Of a stretch of DNA of 49,186 nt, positions 23,711 through 31,467 are shown piece after piece (position 1 is the stretch's first letter; every line of letters begins with the position of its first letter). This stretch comes from Candidatus Oscillibacter pullicola (GTDB taxonomy: Bacteria > Bacillota > Clostridia > Oscillospirales > Oscillospiraceae). Location of the stretch: contig DWXY01000070.1 of the NCBI GenBank assembly GCA_019118935.1, positions 1-49,186 of the forward strand, read 5' to 3'. Below the pieces are notes generated by a model, which saw only the letters and a list, made by a program, of their open reading frames with translations, made no database searches and was not told the DNA's origin. A program made the translations under genes and the position numbers.

Positions 23711-25795
23711 ATGCCACACATTCAACAATTGGACAGCCACGTAGCGGACCTGATCGCCGCCGGTGAAGTGGTGGAGCGGCCTGCCAGCGTGGTGAAGGAG
23801 CTGGTGGAAAACGCCGTCGATGCCGGCAGCTCTGCCGTGGTGGTGGAGATCCGCCGGGGCGGCATGGGCATGATCCGGGTGACGGACAACGGCTGCGGCA
23901 TCGCGCCGGAGGAGCTTCCCACCGCCTTCCTGCGCCACGCCACCTCCAAGCTGCGGACGGAGGAGGACCTGGGGAAGATCGGCACCCTGGGGTTCCGGGG
24001 CGAGGCCCTGGCCGCCATCTCCGCCGTCAGCCGGGTGGACATCCTCACCCGCCAAACCGGCACGACGGAGGGCGCCGCCCTCCATCTGGAGGGCGGCGTT
24101 CCCGGCGCAGTGGAGCCCGCTGGTGCGCCGGAGGGCACCACCATCACGGTCCGGGATCTGTTTTACAACACCCCCGCCCGGCTGAAGTTCATGCGCAAGG
24201 ACAGCGCGGAGACCGCGGCGGTGAACGGCCTGATGCAGCATCTGGCCCTGTCCCATCCGGATATCTCCTTCAAGTTCATCAAGGACGGGGTGGAGGCCCT
24301 GCTGACCCCCGGCGACGGAAAGATGGATTCCGCCGTCTACGCCGCCCTGGGCCGGGACTTCGCCCGGGGGCTGGTGCCGGTGTCCGGCAGCGGAGGGGAC
24401 ATCACGGTCTCCGGCTTTGTCACTGCGCCGCTGATGGGCCGGGGCTCCCGGTCCATGCAGGTGTTCTTCGTCAACGGCCGGTTCATCAAGTCCCAGCTGC
24501 TGACGGCGGCGCTGGAGGAGGGCTACCGCAACCAGATCATGAAGGGCAAGTTCCCCGGCTGCGTCCTGTCTGTCACCCTGCCGGTGACGGCGGTGGACGT
24601 GAACGTCCACCCCGCCAAAACCCAGGTGAAGTTCGCCCGGGAGCACGATGTGTTCGACGCCGTCTACCACACGGTGCTGGACGCCCTGGACAAGGCCGGC
24701 GCCCCCGCCGGTGCCGCTCCCGCGCAGGAGACGCCGCTTCCGGCGGCCTCCCGGCAGGACTTCTTCCAGACCATGGACGCCAAGACGTTCCGCCAGGGCG
24801 GAGCAAAGCCGGCGCCCCAGCCCACGGCCCCGGCCCGGCCCGCCTGGAACACCGAGCTGCGGGCGCCCGCCCGGGTGGCGGACAGCGGGCAGGCCTCTTT
24901 TTACCAGACCAAGCGCGCAGAGTCCCCGGCCCAGAGCGCTCTGGGAAGGGCGACCGCCTCTGTGGCGGCACCGCCGGACGCGCAGCAAAGCAGCCCGCCT
25001 GCGTCCTCCTACAACAGAGGTGCGCTGGGCAGGCCGCCTGCCTCCGTGACTGCCCAGGCGGCGGAGCGGACGGCTCCCTCCGCCCCCTGGTCCTCTGCCC
25101 CAGCGTCCGCCCCTGCGGAAAAGACGTCCCCGCCGGAATCTGCTCCCCGGCCTTTCGTGCCCGCCATCCCGCCGGAGCGGCTGAAGCTGACGGAGGATCT
25201 GCCGGGCCAGACCACCGTTCTGGAGACGAAAGAAGCCCCCTGGCGGATCGCCGGGGAGGTGCTGCGGACCTACATCATCTGCGAGAGCGAGGACGGCAGC
25301 GTCTGGCTCATCGACAAGCACGCCGCCCACGAGCGGATGAATTTTGACAAGCTGAAAAATGCTCAGGAGCCCCCCATGCGGCAGACGCTGCTGGCCCCCA
25401 TCGCGGCGGAGCTGAGCCGGGAGGACGGGGCGCTGCTGCTGGAGAACCTGCCTCTGCTGGAGCAGTTCGGCTTTGCCTGCGAGGACTTCGGGGACGGCGC
25501 CCTGCTGGTGCGGGAGGTGCCGGCGGACATCGACGCCGCCGACACGGTGCCCACTCTGGAGGAGTTTGCCGAGCGCCTGCGGACCGGCCGCTCTCCGGAG
25601 GAGAGGCGGGAGGCGCTGCTGCATACCATGGCCTGCAAGGCGGCCATCAAGGGCGGCTGGGTCAGCGACCCGGCGGAGCTGCGGGTGCTGGTGGACCGGG
25701 TGCAGAGCGGAGAGATCAAATACTGCCCCCACGGCCGCCCAGTGGCGGTGAAGCTGACGAAGTACGAGCTGGAGAAGATGTTCAAGCGGGCGTGA
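23711..25795 (+). CDS. mutL: DNA mismatch repair protein MutL
   Basis: 694 residues from the ATG at 23711 (GGAAGGGAGAATAAC upstream). The GHKL ATPase shows ELVENAVDAGS (catalytic Glu33, Asn), DNGCGI, and TLGFRGEALAAISAV; the transducer domain follows. Residues about 340-480 are a Pro/Ala/Ser-rich linker. The C-terminal domain has the nicking-endonuclease site DKHAAHERMNFD, equivalent to DQHAxxExxxxE but with Lys for Gln and Asp for the last Glu, plus ACKAAIKGG and CPHGRP, which complete the metal site. MutL should therefore nick DNA on instruction from MutS. The upstream gene end is duplicated (23479-23544). A multi-hairpin cassette follows the stop. Confidence 0.97.
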   Translation: MPHIQQLDSHVADLIAAGEVVERPASVVKELVENAVDAGSSAVVVEIRRGGMGMIRVTDNGCGIAPEELPTAFLRHATSKLRTEEDLGKIGTLGFRGEALAAISAVSRVDILTRQTGTTEGAALHLEGGVPGAVEPAGAPEGTTITVRDLFYNTPARLKFMRKDSAETAAVNGLMQHLALSHPDISFKFIKDGVEALLTPGDGKMDSAVYAALGRDFARGLVPVSGSGGDITVSGFVTAPLMGRGSRSMQVFFVNGRFIKSQLLTAALEEGYRNQIMKGKFPGCVLSVTLPVTAVDVNVHPAKTQVKFAREHDVFDAVYHTVLDALDKAGAPAGAAPAQETPLPAASRQDFFQTMDAKTFRQGGAKPAPQPTAPARPAWNTELRAPARVADSGQASFYQTKRAESPAQSALGRATASVAAPPDAQQSSPPASSYNRGALGRPPASVTAQAAERTAPSAPWSSAPASAPAEKTSPPESAPRPFVPAIPPERLKLTEDLPGQTTVLETKEAPWRIAGEVLRTYIICESEDGSVWLIDKHAAHERMNFDKLKNAQEPPMRQTLLAPIAAELSREDGALLLENLPLLEQFGFACEDFGDGALLVREVPADIDAADTVPTLEEFAERLRTGRSPEERREALLHTMACKAAIKGGWVSDPAELRVLVDRVQSGEIKYCPHGRPVAVKLTKYELEKMFKRA

Positions 25796-25804
25796 GACTT
25801 CGAA

Positions 25805-25918
25805 GGGGGACTGCGTCCCCCCTCGACCTCCCCCCTCACCAGTGACGTCGGTCACTGGTGTGTGCGCCCAAGGCGCACGGGTCAAGGGATTTTCGCCACG
25901 TACACGCCGTGGCGAAAA
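25805..25918 (+). repeat. Multi-hairpin cassette, copy 2 (after mutL)
   Basis: Stems 25805-25811/25815-25821 (GGGGGAC/GTCCCCC), 25837-25846/25851-25860 (10 bp), 25862-25868/25872-25878 (GTGCGCC/GGCGCAC), and 25890-25900/25908-25918 (11 bp, 7-base loop). Order, spacing and several unpaired stretches match the cassette after pnp (1131-1276), and the last stem keeps pairing through compensating changes. Both cassettes begin within about ten bases of a stop codon. Confidence 0.75.
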
Positions 25919-25956
25919 TGATTAAAATTTCTTCGTTCGCCCGCAGCAAACGAACT

Positions 25957-25979
25957 GGGAAAAACCGCAGGTTTTTCCC
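25957..25979. terminator. Hairpin closing the mutL transcript
   Basis: A 10-bp stem GGGAAAAACC/GGTTTTTCCC (25957-25966, 25970-25979; loop GCA) followed a few bases later by CCCTTTTT. It lies just past the multi-hairpin cassette and 55 bases before the next gene. A-rich and T-rich arms would suit termination in either direction. Confidence 0.65.
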
Positions 25980-26034
25980 TAGCCCTTTTTCCTGGCGGAG
26001 ACGGGAGTGATGAATTTTTCGGGAGGTTTCCTAT

Positions 26035-26229
26035 ATGGCAAAAAAGGAAAAACGGTTTGTGCGGACCAGTGTGGAGAGTACCAGCTTTGAGGAAAACTCT
26101 GTCTGGGTGGACCGGGAGACCGGGGTCAACTACCTGTGGCATTCCACCGGCCATGCCGGCGGGATGACGCCGCTGCTGGACCGGGAGGGGAAACCCATCA
26201 TCACTACTGTGCTGGATGAGGAGGAGTAA
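26035..26229 (+). CDS. DUF6440 family small protein
   Basis: 64 residues. The pattern RFVRTSVESTSFEENSVWVDRETGVNYLWHSTGHAGGMTPLLDREGKPI is characteristic of small clostridial proteins annotated as DUF6440, recognised by the VDxETGVNYL...GxAGGxTPLLDxxGKP core. It is soluble, without cysteines or membrane segments, and probably folds as a small beta structure. Function unknown. GGGAGG lies nine bases before the ATG. The next gene starts four bases after the stop, so it is likely co-transcribed with the azoreductase-like gene. Confidence 0.85.
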   Translation: MAKKEKRFVRTSVESTSFEENSVWVDRETGVNYLWHSTGHAGGMTPLLDREGKPIITTVLDEEE

Positions 26230-26232
26230 CAG

Positions 26233-26826
26233 ATGAAACTGCTGTTTGTGAACGGCTGCATCAGCCAGCGGGGGGAGGAATCCCGCACCCTGGCGCTGGC
26301 CAGGGCGTTTCTGGAGACTTGGAAGGACCTCCATCCCGAGGCGGAGGTGGAGACCGTGGAACCGGAGGCCCTGCTGGCGCTGAAGCCCTTTGCGCCGGAG
26401 ATGCTGAACGACCGGGACGCTCTGGCGGGGATCCGGTGCTTCGACGCGCCGGTGTTCGATCTGGCCCGCCAGTTCCGGGCGGCGGACCGGGTCGTGGTGG
26501 CGGCGCCCTTCTGGGACCTGACCTTCCCGGCGGCCCTGCGGACATATATCGAGTACATCTCCGCCAACGGCCTGACCTACCACTACGAGGCCGACGGCTG
26601 CCACGGGGACTGCCGGGCCGAGAAGCTGGTGTACCTCACCTCCGGCGGCGATGCGGAGCGGCCCGAGAGTTTGGGGATCCTGTACTGGAAGCAGCTGTGC
26701 GCCATGTTCGGCATCCCGGCGTTCAGCTATGTGTTTGCCGGCGGGCTGGACCTGGATCCCGCCAAGACGGAGGAGATTTTGACGGAGGCCTGTGAGAAGG
26801 CCCGCAGGCTGGCGGAGGACTTCTGA
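26233..26826 (+). CDS. FMN-dependent NADH-azoreductase-like flavoprotein
   Basis: 197 residues, flavodoxin-like fold of the AzoR/AcpD type. Visible are LLFVNGCISQRGEESRTLALARAFL (phosphate loop region), VVVAAPFWDLTFPAALRTYIEYISANGLTYHY (the PMxNFxxPxxLKxYID-like core around the flavin) and YLTSGGD. These dimeric FMN enzymes reduce quinones and azo compounds with NAD(P)H. The loop has Glu-Glu-Ser rather than the more usual Ser-rich form, so cofactor binding may be atypical. Four bases after DUF6440 and followed by a lipoprotein gene with a ribosome site only one base past the stop. Confidence 0.85.
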   Translation: MKLLFVNGCISQRGEESRTLALARAFLETWKDLHPEAEVETVEPEALLALKPFAPEMLNDRDALAGIRCFDAPVFDLARQFRAADRVVVAAPFWDLTFPAALRTYIEYISANGLTYHYEADGCHGDCRAEKLVYLTSGGDAERPESLGILYWKQLCAMFGIPAFSYVFAGGLDLDPAKTEEILTEACEKARRLAEDF

Positions 26827-26842
26827 AAAGGAGGCGACTGCC

Positions 26843-27397
26843 GTGAGGGGGAGAATGCCGGCTGCGCTGGCGCTGGTGCTTCTGCTGTCCGCCTGCGGTG
26901 AGCCGGAGATCTCTCTGGAGGAGCTGCGGCAGCAGGCGGAGGATGGCGTGTGCGTGCTGAGCGTGGATGCGGATGTGGAAGCCGGCAGGGACACCTGGAT
27001 GCGCTTTTATGAGGCGACCCAGGCGGAGGAGGATGCCGAGGTCACCCTGGTGTCCTGGTATTCCGGTGACCCATTCGGCGTCAGCCGTGAGGACAGGTTC
27101 TATACATACCATCTGTCGTTCACGGACGGAGTTTATACCCTGACAGCAGAAGGGGCGGAGGGCGAGACGGTGTCGGAGCAGTATGCGCACCTGCTCCGCT
27201 TTGAAGAAGAACCGGATGTGGATTCCGGGGCCCGGTATCAGAAGGTGATCGCCTGTGTGCTGACGGACGATGCGGACCTGACATGGAGAGAGGTGATCGG
27301 GAATATGGGGAGATCACCGGTGGACGGTCCCCTTTACATCCGGGAGCGGATCGTATACAGTGAGTATATCGATGCATCAGAAGCGGAACAACCTTGA
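26843..27397 (+). CDS. Putative lipoprotein of unknown function
   Basis: 184 residues from the GTG at 26843, which has AAAGGAGG eight bases upstream; an ATG four codons on is also possible. The N terminus is a lipoprotein signal (positively charged tip, AALALVLLLSAC lipobox with Cys at about residue 20), so it should be anchored outside the membrane after LspA cleavage. The mature part is acidic, beta-rich and about 160 residues long (ARDTWMRFYEATQ, VTLVSWYSG, FYTYHLSFTDGVYTL). I do not recognise a named domain. It lies between the azoreductase-like gene and miaA, 21 bases before the latter, and is an insertion in the usual mutL-miaA order. Confidence 0.78.
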   Translation: MRGRMPAALALVLLLSACGEPEISLEELRQQAEDGVCVLSVDADVEAGRDTWMRFYEATQAEEDAEVTLVSWYSGDPFGVSREDRFYTYHLSFTDGVYTLTAEGAEGETVSEQYAHLLRFEEEPDVDSGARYQKVIACVLTDDADLTWREVIGNMGRSPVDGPLYIRERIVYSEYIDASEAEQP

Positions 27398-27418
27398 TCG
27401 GCGAGAGGAGGGACGGCG

Positions 27419-28363
27419 ATGCCGGAGAAGATCATCTGTGTGGTGGGGCCCACGGCCTGCGGCAAAACGAAGCTGGGCGTCCTGCTGGCAAAGCGGTATG
27501 ACGGGGAGGTGGTCTCCGCCGACTCCATGCAGATCTACCGGGGCATGACCATCGGCACCGCCGCCCCCACCGCCCAGGAGATGGAGGGCGTGCCCCACCA
27601 TATGATCGCCGTGGCGGACCCGGCGGAGCAGTGGTCCGCCGCCCGGTACGCCCAGGCGGCCGTCCCCATTGTGGACGACATTCTGCGGCGGGGAAAGCGG
27701 CCCATCCTGGTGGGTGGCACCGGGCTGTGGCTGGACGCGGTGGTGCAGGGCCGGACCTTTGCCGGGGGCCACGCCGGCGGCGCCGTCCGCAGGGAGCTCC
27801 AGGAGCGGCTGGCCCGGGAGGGCATCGGCCCGCTTCTGGAGGAGCTGCGGCAGGTGGACCCGGAGGCGGCGGAACGCCTTCACCCGGCGGATGAGAAGCG
27901 CATCCTCCGGGCGCTGGAGGTCTACCGGGAGACGGGGAAGACCATCTCCGCCCACAACGCGGAGACAAGAGCCCTGCCGCCCCGGTACGACGCCGTGTGG
28001 ATCGGCCTCCAGTTCCGGGACCGGGCGGACATGAAGGCCCTGATCGACCGCCGGGTGGACGCCATGGTGGCGGCGGGCCTGCTGGAGGAGGTGGGGCAGT
28101 TGCTGGAAAGCGGCCTGCCCCGAGAGGCCACGGCCCTCCAGGCCATCGGGTACAAGGAGTTCCTGGGGGTCCTGGACGGCACCGCCACGGTGGAGGAGGC
28201 CGTGGCGGAGGTGAAGCTCCGCTCCCGGCAATACGCAAAGCGCCAGCTGACCTGGCTGCGGCGAAATCCGGACATCCATTGGATCTGGTGGGAAAAAGAC
28301 CGGGATTTTGCCCGGGCCCTCCAGGTTTCGACGGAAATCCTGACCGCCGCTGGCGTATTCTAG
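27419..28363 (+). CDS. miaA: tRNA dimethylallyltransferase MiaA
   Basis: 314 residues, normal length. MiaA transfers the dimethylallyl group from dimethylallyl diphosphate to A37 of tRNAs reading codons that begin with U, giving i6A, which MiaB then methylthiolates. Seen: the P-loop [13 protein letters not shown] (residues about 8-20), [23 protein letters not shown], the [18 protein letters not shown] substrate-binding segment, [13 protein letters not shown] and the C-terminal [15 protein letters not shown]-like tRNA-contact motif (here [15 protein letters not shown]). Start by GAGAGGAGGGACGG. hfq follows 62 bases later, the typical miaA-hfq order. Confidence 0.96.
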   Translation: MPEKIICVVGPTACGKTKLGVLLAKRYDGEVVSADSMQIYRGMTIGTAAPTAQEMEGVPHHMIAVADPAEQWSAARYAQAAVPIVDDILRRGKRPILVGGTGLWLDAVVQGRTFAGGHAGGAVRRELQERLAREGIGPLLEELRQVDPEAAERLHPADEKRILRALEVYRETGKTISAHNAETRALPPRYDAVWIGLQFRDRADMKALIDRRVDAMVAAGLLEEVGQLLESGLPREATALQAIGYKEFLGVLDGTATVEEAVAEVKLRSRQYAKRQLTWLRRNPDIHWIWWEKDRDFARALQVSTEILTAAGVF

Positions 28364-28425
28364 CGGTGAGCGGACGGGAGACAGGGAAATCGTCCGACTC
28401 ATACAGAAAAAAGGAGCGGACATAT

Positions 28426-28671
28426 ATGCAGACAAAAGCGAATTTACAGGACCTGTTTCTCCTCCGGGCCAGACGGGACAAGCTGCCCGTCACCATGTTT
28501 CTGATGAACGGCTTCCAGATGCGGGGCACCATCGCGGGGTTTGACGCCTTTGTGGTGGTGCTGGACAGCGACGGCCGGCAGCAGATCATTTACAAACACG
28601 CGATCTCCACCATCGCGCCGGTGCGGCCGGTGGATCTGGAGGGTGAGGAGCCGGCCGTCGCGGGCGCGTGA
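28426..28671 (+). CDS. hfq: RNA-binding protein Hfq
   Basis: 81 residues. Hfq is the hexameric Sm-like chaperone of small RNAs. The Sm1 region [40 protein letters not shown] and Sm2 region [18 protein letters not shown] are intact, with the proximal-face Gln, the YKH motif and FLMNGF. AAAGGAG lies eight bases before the ATG. From Gly-Glu-Glu near the end, the last six residues (PAVAGA) are encoded beyond the point where a duplicated copy of the hfq 3' part joins, so the C-terminal tail may have been altered by the element that follows. Confidence 0.95.
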   Translation: MQTKANLQDLFLLRARRDKLPVTMFLMNGFQMRGTIAGFDAFVVVLDSDGRQQIIYKHAISTIAPVRPVDLEGEEPAVAGA

Positions 28672-28798
28672 GCGGCCTGCGGGCCTGTTTCGAGGCCCAC
28701 CGCCCGAAGGGCGGCGCTCAGGCCGAGATCCCGTTTTGCGGATCAAGACCTTGGGCACGGCGGGCTTTGCCCGCCGTGCCTGGGGAAATGAGGGCCCG
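28651..28798 (+). repeat. Gene-end-duplicating hairpin element, hfq copy
   Basis: 148 bases between the intact hfq arm (28575-28650) and its partial copy (28799-28874). Parts in order: a GGGCCT/AGGCCC stem (28681-28686, 28693-28698), H1 CCGCCC/GGGCGG (28700-28705, 28709-28714), CGTTTTGCGGATCAAG linker, CCTTGGG box (28749-28755), H3 with a perfect 12-bp stem (28754-28765, 28769-28780; loop TTT, apex GGGC...GCCC as in lepA). The H4 region is degenerate (GGGGAAATGAGGG). The H1 side faces the intact gene, as in lepA and mutL. Confidence 0.7.
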
Positions 28799-28874
28799 CC
28801 GGCAGAAAATCATTTACAGGCACACGACCTCCACCATCGCGCCGGTGCGGCCGGCGGAGCTGGAGGTTGAGGAG
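28799..28874 (+). pseudogene. Duplicated 3' part of hfq
   Basis: 76 bases repeat hfq 28575-28650 at an offset of exactly 224, with 9 differences. The frame encodes [25 protein letters not shown] against [25 protein letters not shown] in Hfq; all changed codons alter the residue, and the YKH motif is lost, so this is a scrap, not a gene. It is followed by about 70 bases of GC-rich DNA leading to the next ribosome site. Confidence 0.8.
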
Positions 28875-28944
28875 GCCTGCGCCTCCGCAGAGGGCCCCGC
28901 GTGGGGCCGGGAAGGCTTCGCGGACAGAGACAAAGAGGTAACCC

Positions 28945-30228
28945 ATGAAAGAGAAAACCCTTGGCACAAAACTTTTGCTGGCGGCGGTGACGCTGGGCGT
29001 GCTGGCCTATTTTGTGATTCAGGCCGTGCGCTATTTCGGCGACCCGCTGACCACCACCATCGCCTATCAGTATCAGGTGGAGATGTCCACGGCGCTGTCC
29101 GGCTATGTGGTGCGGGACGAGGCGATCCTGACGGACGACACCAGCGGCCTGCTGCAGCTGCAGCGGGCGGAGGGCGAGCGGGTCAGCGACGGCGGCGTAG
29201 TGGCGCTGGTCTATGCGGACCAGGCGACGCTGGACCGCCAGAAGGAGATCCAGTCCCTCCAGACCCAGATCGAGCAGCTGCAGTACGCGGAGGAGGCGGC
29301 GCTGGGGGCGGAGGTCTCTCTGCGTCTGGACGCCCAGATCCTCCAGACGATCCGCGACTACCGGGGCGCCCTGGCGGCGGACCGGCTGGACACGGCGGAG
29401 GACTGCGGGGCCGAGCTGCGGAGCCTGGTGATGAAGCGGGACTACACGTATTCCGACACGGAGGACCTGTCCGCCCAAATGGCGGAGCTCCGGAGCCAGC
29501 TGAGCAGCCTGCGGGCCCAGGCGGGAAGCTCTGTCCGGCAGATCACCGCGCCGCAGGCGGGGCTCTACTCCGCCGTGGTGGACGGATATGAGAACATCCT
29601 GACGCCGGAGAGTCTGGAGACGCTGACGCCCAGGACCCTGGCGGCCCTGGAGCCGGACGAGTCCCTGCGCTCCAACCGGGTGGGCAAGCTGGTGCTGGGG
29701 GACACCTGGTACTATGTGACGACCCTGGAGGAGAGCGAGGCCCAGACCCTGCAGGAGAGCGGGGGACTGAAGCTGCGCTTTGCCAAGGGCGTGGGCCGGG
29801 ATCTGAGCGTGAAGCTGACCCACGTCAGCGAGGCGGAGGGCGGCCGGGTGGTGGCGGTGTTCCAGGGGGACACCTATCTGTCGGAGCTGACGCTGCTGCG
29901 CCAGCAGAGCGCCGAGGTCATCCGGCAGACCACCACAGGCATCCGGGTGCCCAAGGAGGCCCTGCGGGTGCGGGAGCAGACGGTTACGGACGAGGACGGG
30001 AACGAGTCTGTGGTGAGTGAGACCGGCGTCTACTGCATGGTGGGCATGAAGGCCCGCTTTAAGCCGGTGGACGTGCTGTACAGCGGAGACGACTTCGCCC
30101 TGGTGCGCTCCACGCTGGACACGGCGGAGGAGGTCAGCGAGACCCAGGAGCAGATCCGCCTCCGGGCGGGGGACGAGGTGATCATCACCGCCTATGACCT
30201 GTATGACGGAAAAGTGATCGGCAGCTGA
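28945..30228 (+). CDS. HlyD-like membrane-anchored adaptor protein
   Basis: 427 residues with one N-terminal membrane segment (about residues 8-27). Residues about 45-75 and 200-235 resemble the two halves of a biotinyl-lipoyl-like domain (STALSGYVVRDEAILTDDTSGLLQLQRAEGERVSDGGVVALVY; ITAPQAGLYSAVVDGYE), separated by a coiled coil (about 85-195). This is the plan of HlyD/MFP adaptors. No ABC or MFS exporter gene is adjacent; in clostridia such genes commonly stand before yggS-sepF-divIVA, as here, which suggests an envelope or division-related task rather than export (inference). AAAGAGG-type ribosome site. Confidence 0.82.
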   Translation: MKEKTLGTKLLLAAVTLGVLAYFVIQAVRYFGDPLTTTIAYQYQVEMSTALSGYVVRDEAILTDDTSGLLQLQRAEGERVSDGGVVALVYADQATLDRQKEIQSLQTQIEQLQYAEEAALGAEVSLRLDAQILQTIRDYRGALAADRLDTAEDCGAELRSLVMKRDYTYSDTEDLSAQMAELRSQLSSLRAQAGSSVRQITAPQAGLYSAVVDGYENILTPESLETLTPRTLAALEPDESLRSNRVGKLVLGDTWYYVTTLEESEAQTLQESGGLKLRFAKGVGRDLSVKLTHVSEAEGGRVVAVFQGDTYLSELTLLRQQSAEVIRQTTTGIRVPKEALRVREQTVTDEDGNESVVSETGVYCMVGMKARFKPVDVLYSGDDFALVRSTLDTAEEVSETQEQIRLRAGDEVIITAYDLYDGKVIGS

Positions 30229-30277
30229 CAGAGAGATGGCCGCAGGGCGGCCGCTGGAAAGGAGTATTGGAACGCTG

Positions 30278-30970
30278 ATGACAATTGCGGAGAACATTGC
30301 CCGGATCCGGGCGAACATGGCCGCGGCGGCCCGGGAGGCCGGCCGGGACCCGAAGGAGATCCTGCTGGTGGGCGCCAGCAAGATGAACGATGCCGCCGCC
30401 TGCCGGGAGGCCGTGGCCGCCGGCATCGACGCCCTGGGGGAGAACCGGGTGCAGGAGATGGTGCAGAAGCTGGAGCAGCACGCCTACGACGGCGCGCCCC
30501 TGCACTTCATCGGCCACCTGCAACGCAACAAGGTCAAGCAGGTGGTGGGCCATGTGGCCCTGATCCAGTCCGTGGGCTCTCTGGAGCTGCTGGACGAGAT
30601 CGAGAAGGTGGCCGCGGCCCGGGATCTGGTGCAGGACATCCTGTTGGAGGTGAACATCGGCCGGGAGGCCGCCAAGAGCGGCTTTGCGCCGGAGGAGGTC
30701 CTCTCCGGAGCGGAGGCCGCCCTGGAGCGGACCCATGTCCGGGTGCGGGGACTGATGACGATTCCCCCGGCGGATGCGGACCGGGATGCCAATTTCCGGT
30801 ATTTTCAGGAAGTTCAGGCACTTTATGTTGACATGAACCAAAAATTGTTTCATAATGAATTAGAATACCTGTCCATGGGCATGAGCGGCGACTATGAGGA
30901 TGCGATCCGCGCCGGCGCCACCATGGTGCGGGTGGGCAGCGCCATCTTCGGCGCCCGCCATTACAACTGA
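30278..30970 (+). CDS. YggS family pyridoxal phosphate homeostasis protein
   Basis: 230 residues. The fold-III PLP-binding barrel is recognised by LLVGASKMNDAAACREAVAAG (PLP-binding Lys in SK), LGENRVQEMVQKLE, HFIGHLQRNKVKQVV, and the phosphate-binding LSMGMSGDYEDAIRAGATMVRVGSAIFGAR. YggS/YlmE balances PLP pools and has no known catalytic activity. The ribosome site GAAAGGAG is 13 bases before the chosen ATG, long but without a better ATG/GTG/TTG in frame. It is the usual neighbour of sepF and divIVA in Gram-positive division clusters. Confidence 0.93.
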   Translation: MTIAENIARIRANMAAAAREAGRDPKEILLVGASKMNDAAACREAVAAGIDALGENRVQEMVQKLEQHAYDGAPLHFIGHLQRNKVKQVVGHVALIQSVGSLELLDEIEKVAAARDLVQDILLEVNIGREAAKSGFAPEEVLSGAEAALERTHVRVRGLMTIPPADADRDANFRYFQEVQALYVDMNQKLFHNELEYLSMGMSGDYEDAIRAGATMVRVGSAIFGARHYN

Positions 30971-31005
30971 AAAACACCGGAGCGCGGCTCCGACGGGAGG
31001 CTATT

Positions 31006-31440
31006 ATGAGCTTATTGGACGAACTGAAGAAGTGGACCCACCCCTACGAGGATGAGGACGAGGAGTATGACGACTTTGAGGAGCCGGTGCGGCAGAACGC
31101 CTTTGAGGACCGGAAGCTCAAGGTGGAGGACCGCCGCAACAAGGTGGTGAATATCCACGCCACCACCCAGCTGAAGGTGGTGCTGGTGAAGCCGGAGCGG
31201 TTCGAGAACGCCTCCGAGATCGCGGACCACCTGAAGGACAAGCGGACCGTGGTGCTGAACCTGGAGTCCACCAACAAGGACATCGCCCGGCGGCTGATCG
31301 ACTTCCTGTCTGGCGTGGCCTATGCCGGCGAGGGCAAGATCAAGAAGGTGGCCGCCAATACATACATCATCACGCCCTACCATGTGGACATCGAGGGCGA
31401 CCTGATCGACGAGCTGGAGAACAACGGTCTCTATTTCTGA
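31006..31440 (+). CDS. sepF: Cell division protein SepF
   Basis: 144 residues. SepF bundles FtsZ filaments and anchors the Z ring to the membrane. The short amphipathic N terminus (MSLLDELKKW) is the membrane-targeting helix; an acidic linker (DEDEEYDDFEE) follows; the folded C-terminal domain has VVLVKPERFENASEIADHLKDKRTVVLNLESTNKDIARRLIDFLSGVAYAGEGKIKKVAANTYIITP, the family core. GGGAGG ribosome site. Next comes divIVA after 27 bases, conforming to the Firmicute yggS-sepF-divIVA order. Confidence 0.96.
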   Translation: MSLLDELKKWTHPYEDEDEEYDDFEEPVRQNAFEDRKLKVEDRRNKVVNIHATTQLKVVLVKPERFENASEIADHLKDKRTVVLNLESTNKDIARRLIDFLSGVAYAGEGKIKKVAANTYIITPYHVDIEGDLIDELENNGLYF

Positions 31441-31467
31441 GCGGACACGAGGGGGTAACATCGCACT

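Noticed and set aside
23462-25885. 807-codon open frame on the minus strand opposite mutL
   Set aside because: Shadow frame; runs across the mutL duplication and hairpin cassette without domain or start signal.
28668-29591. 307-codon frame spanning the hfq copy and the adaptor gene
   Set aside because: Its first part merely reads the hfq scrap and element, and the rest is out of frame with the adaptor protein, which has a clear start at 28945.
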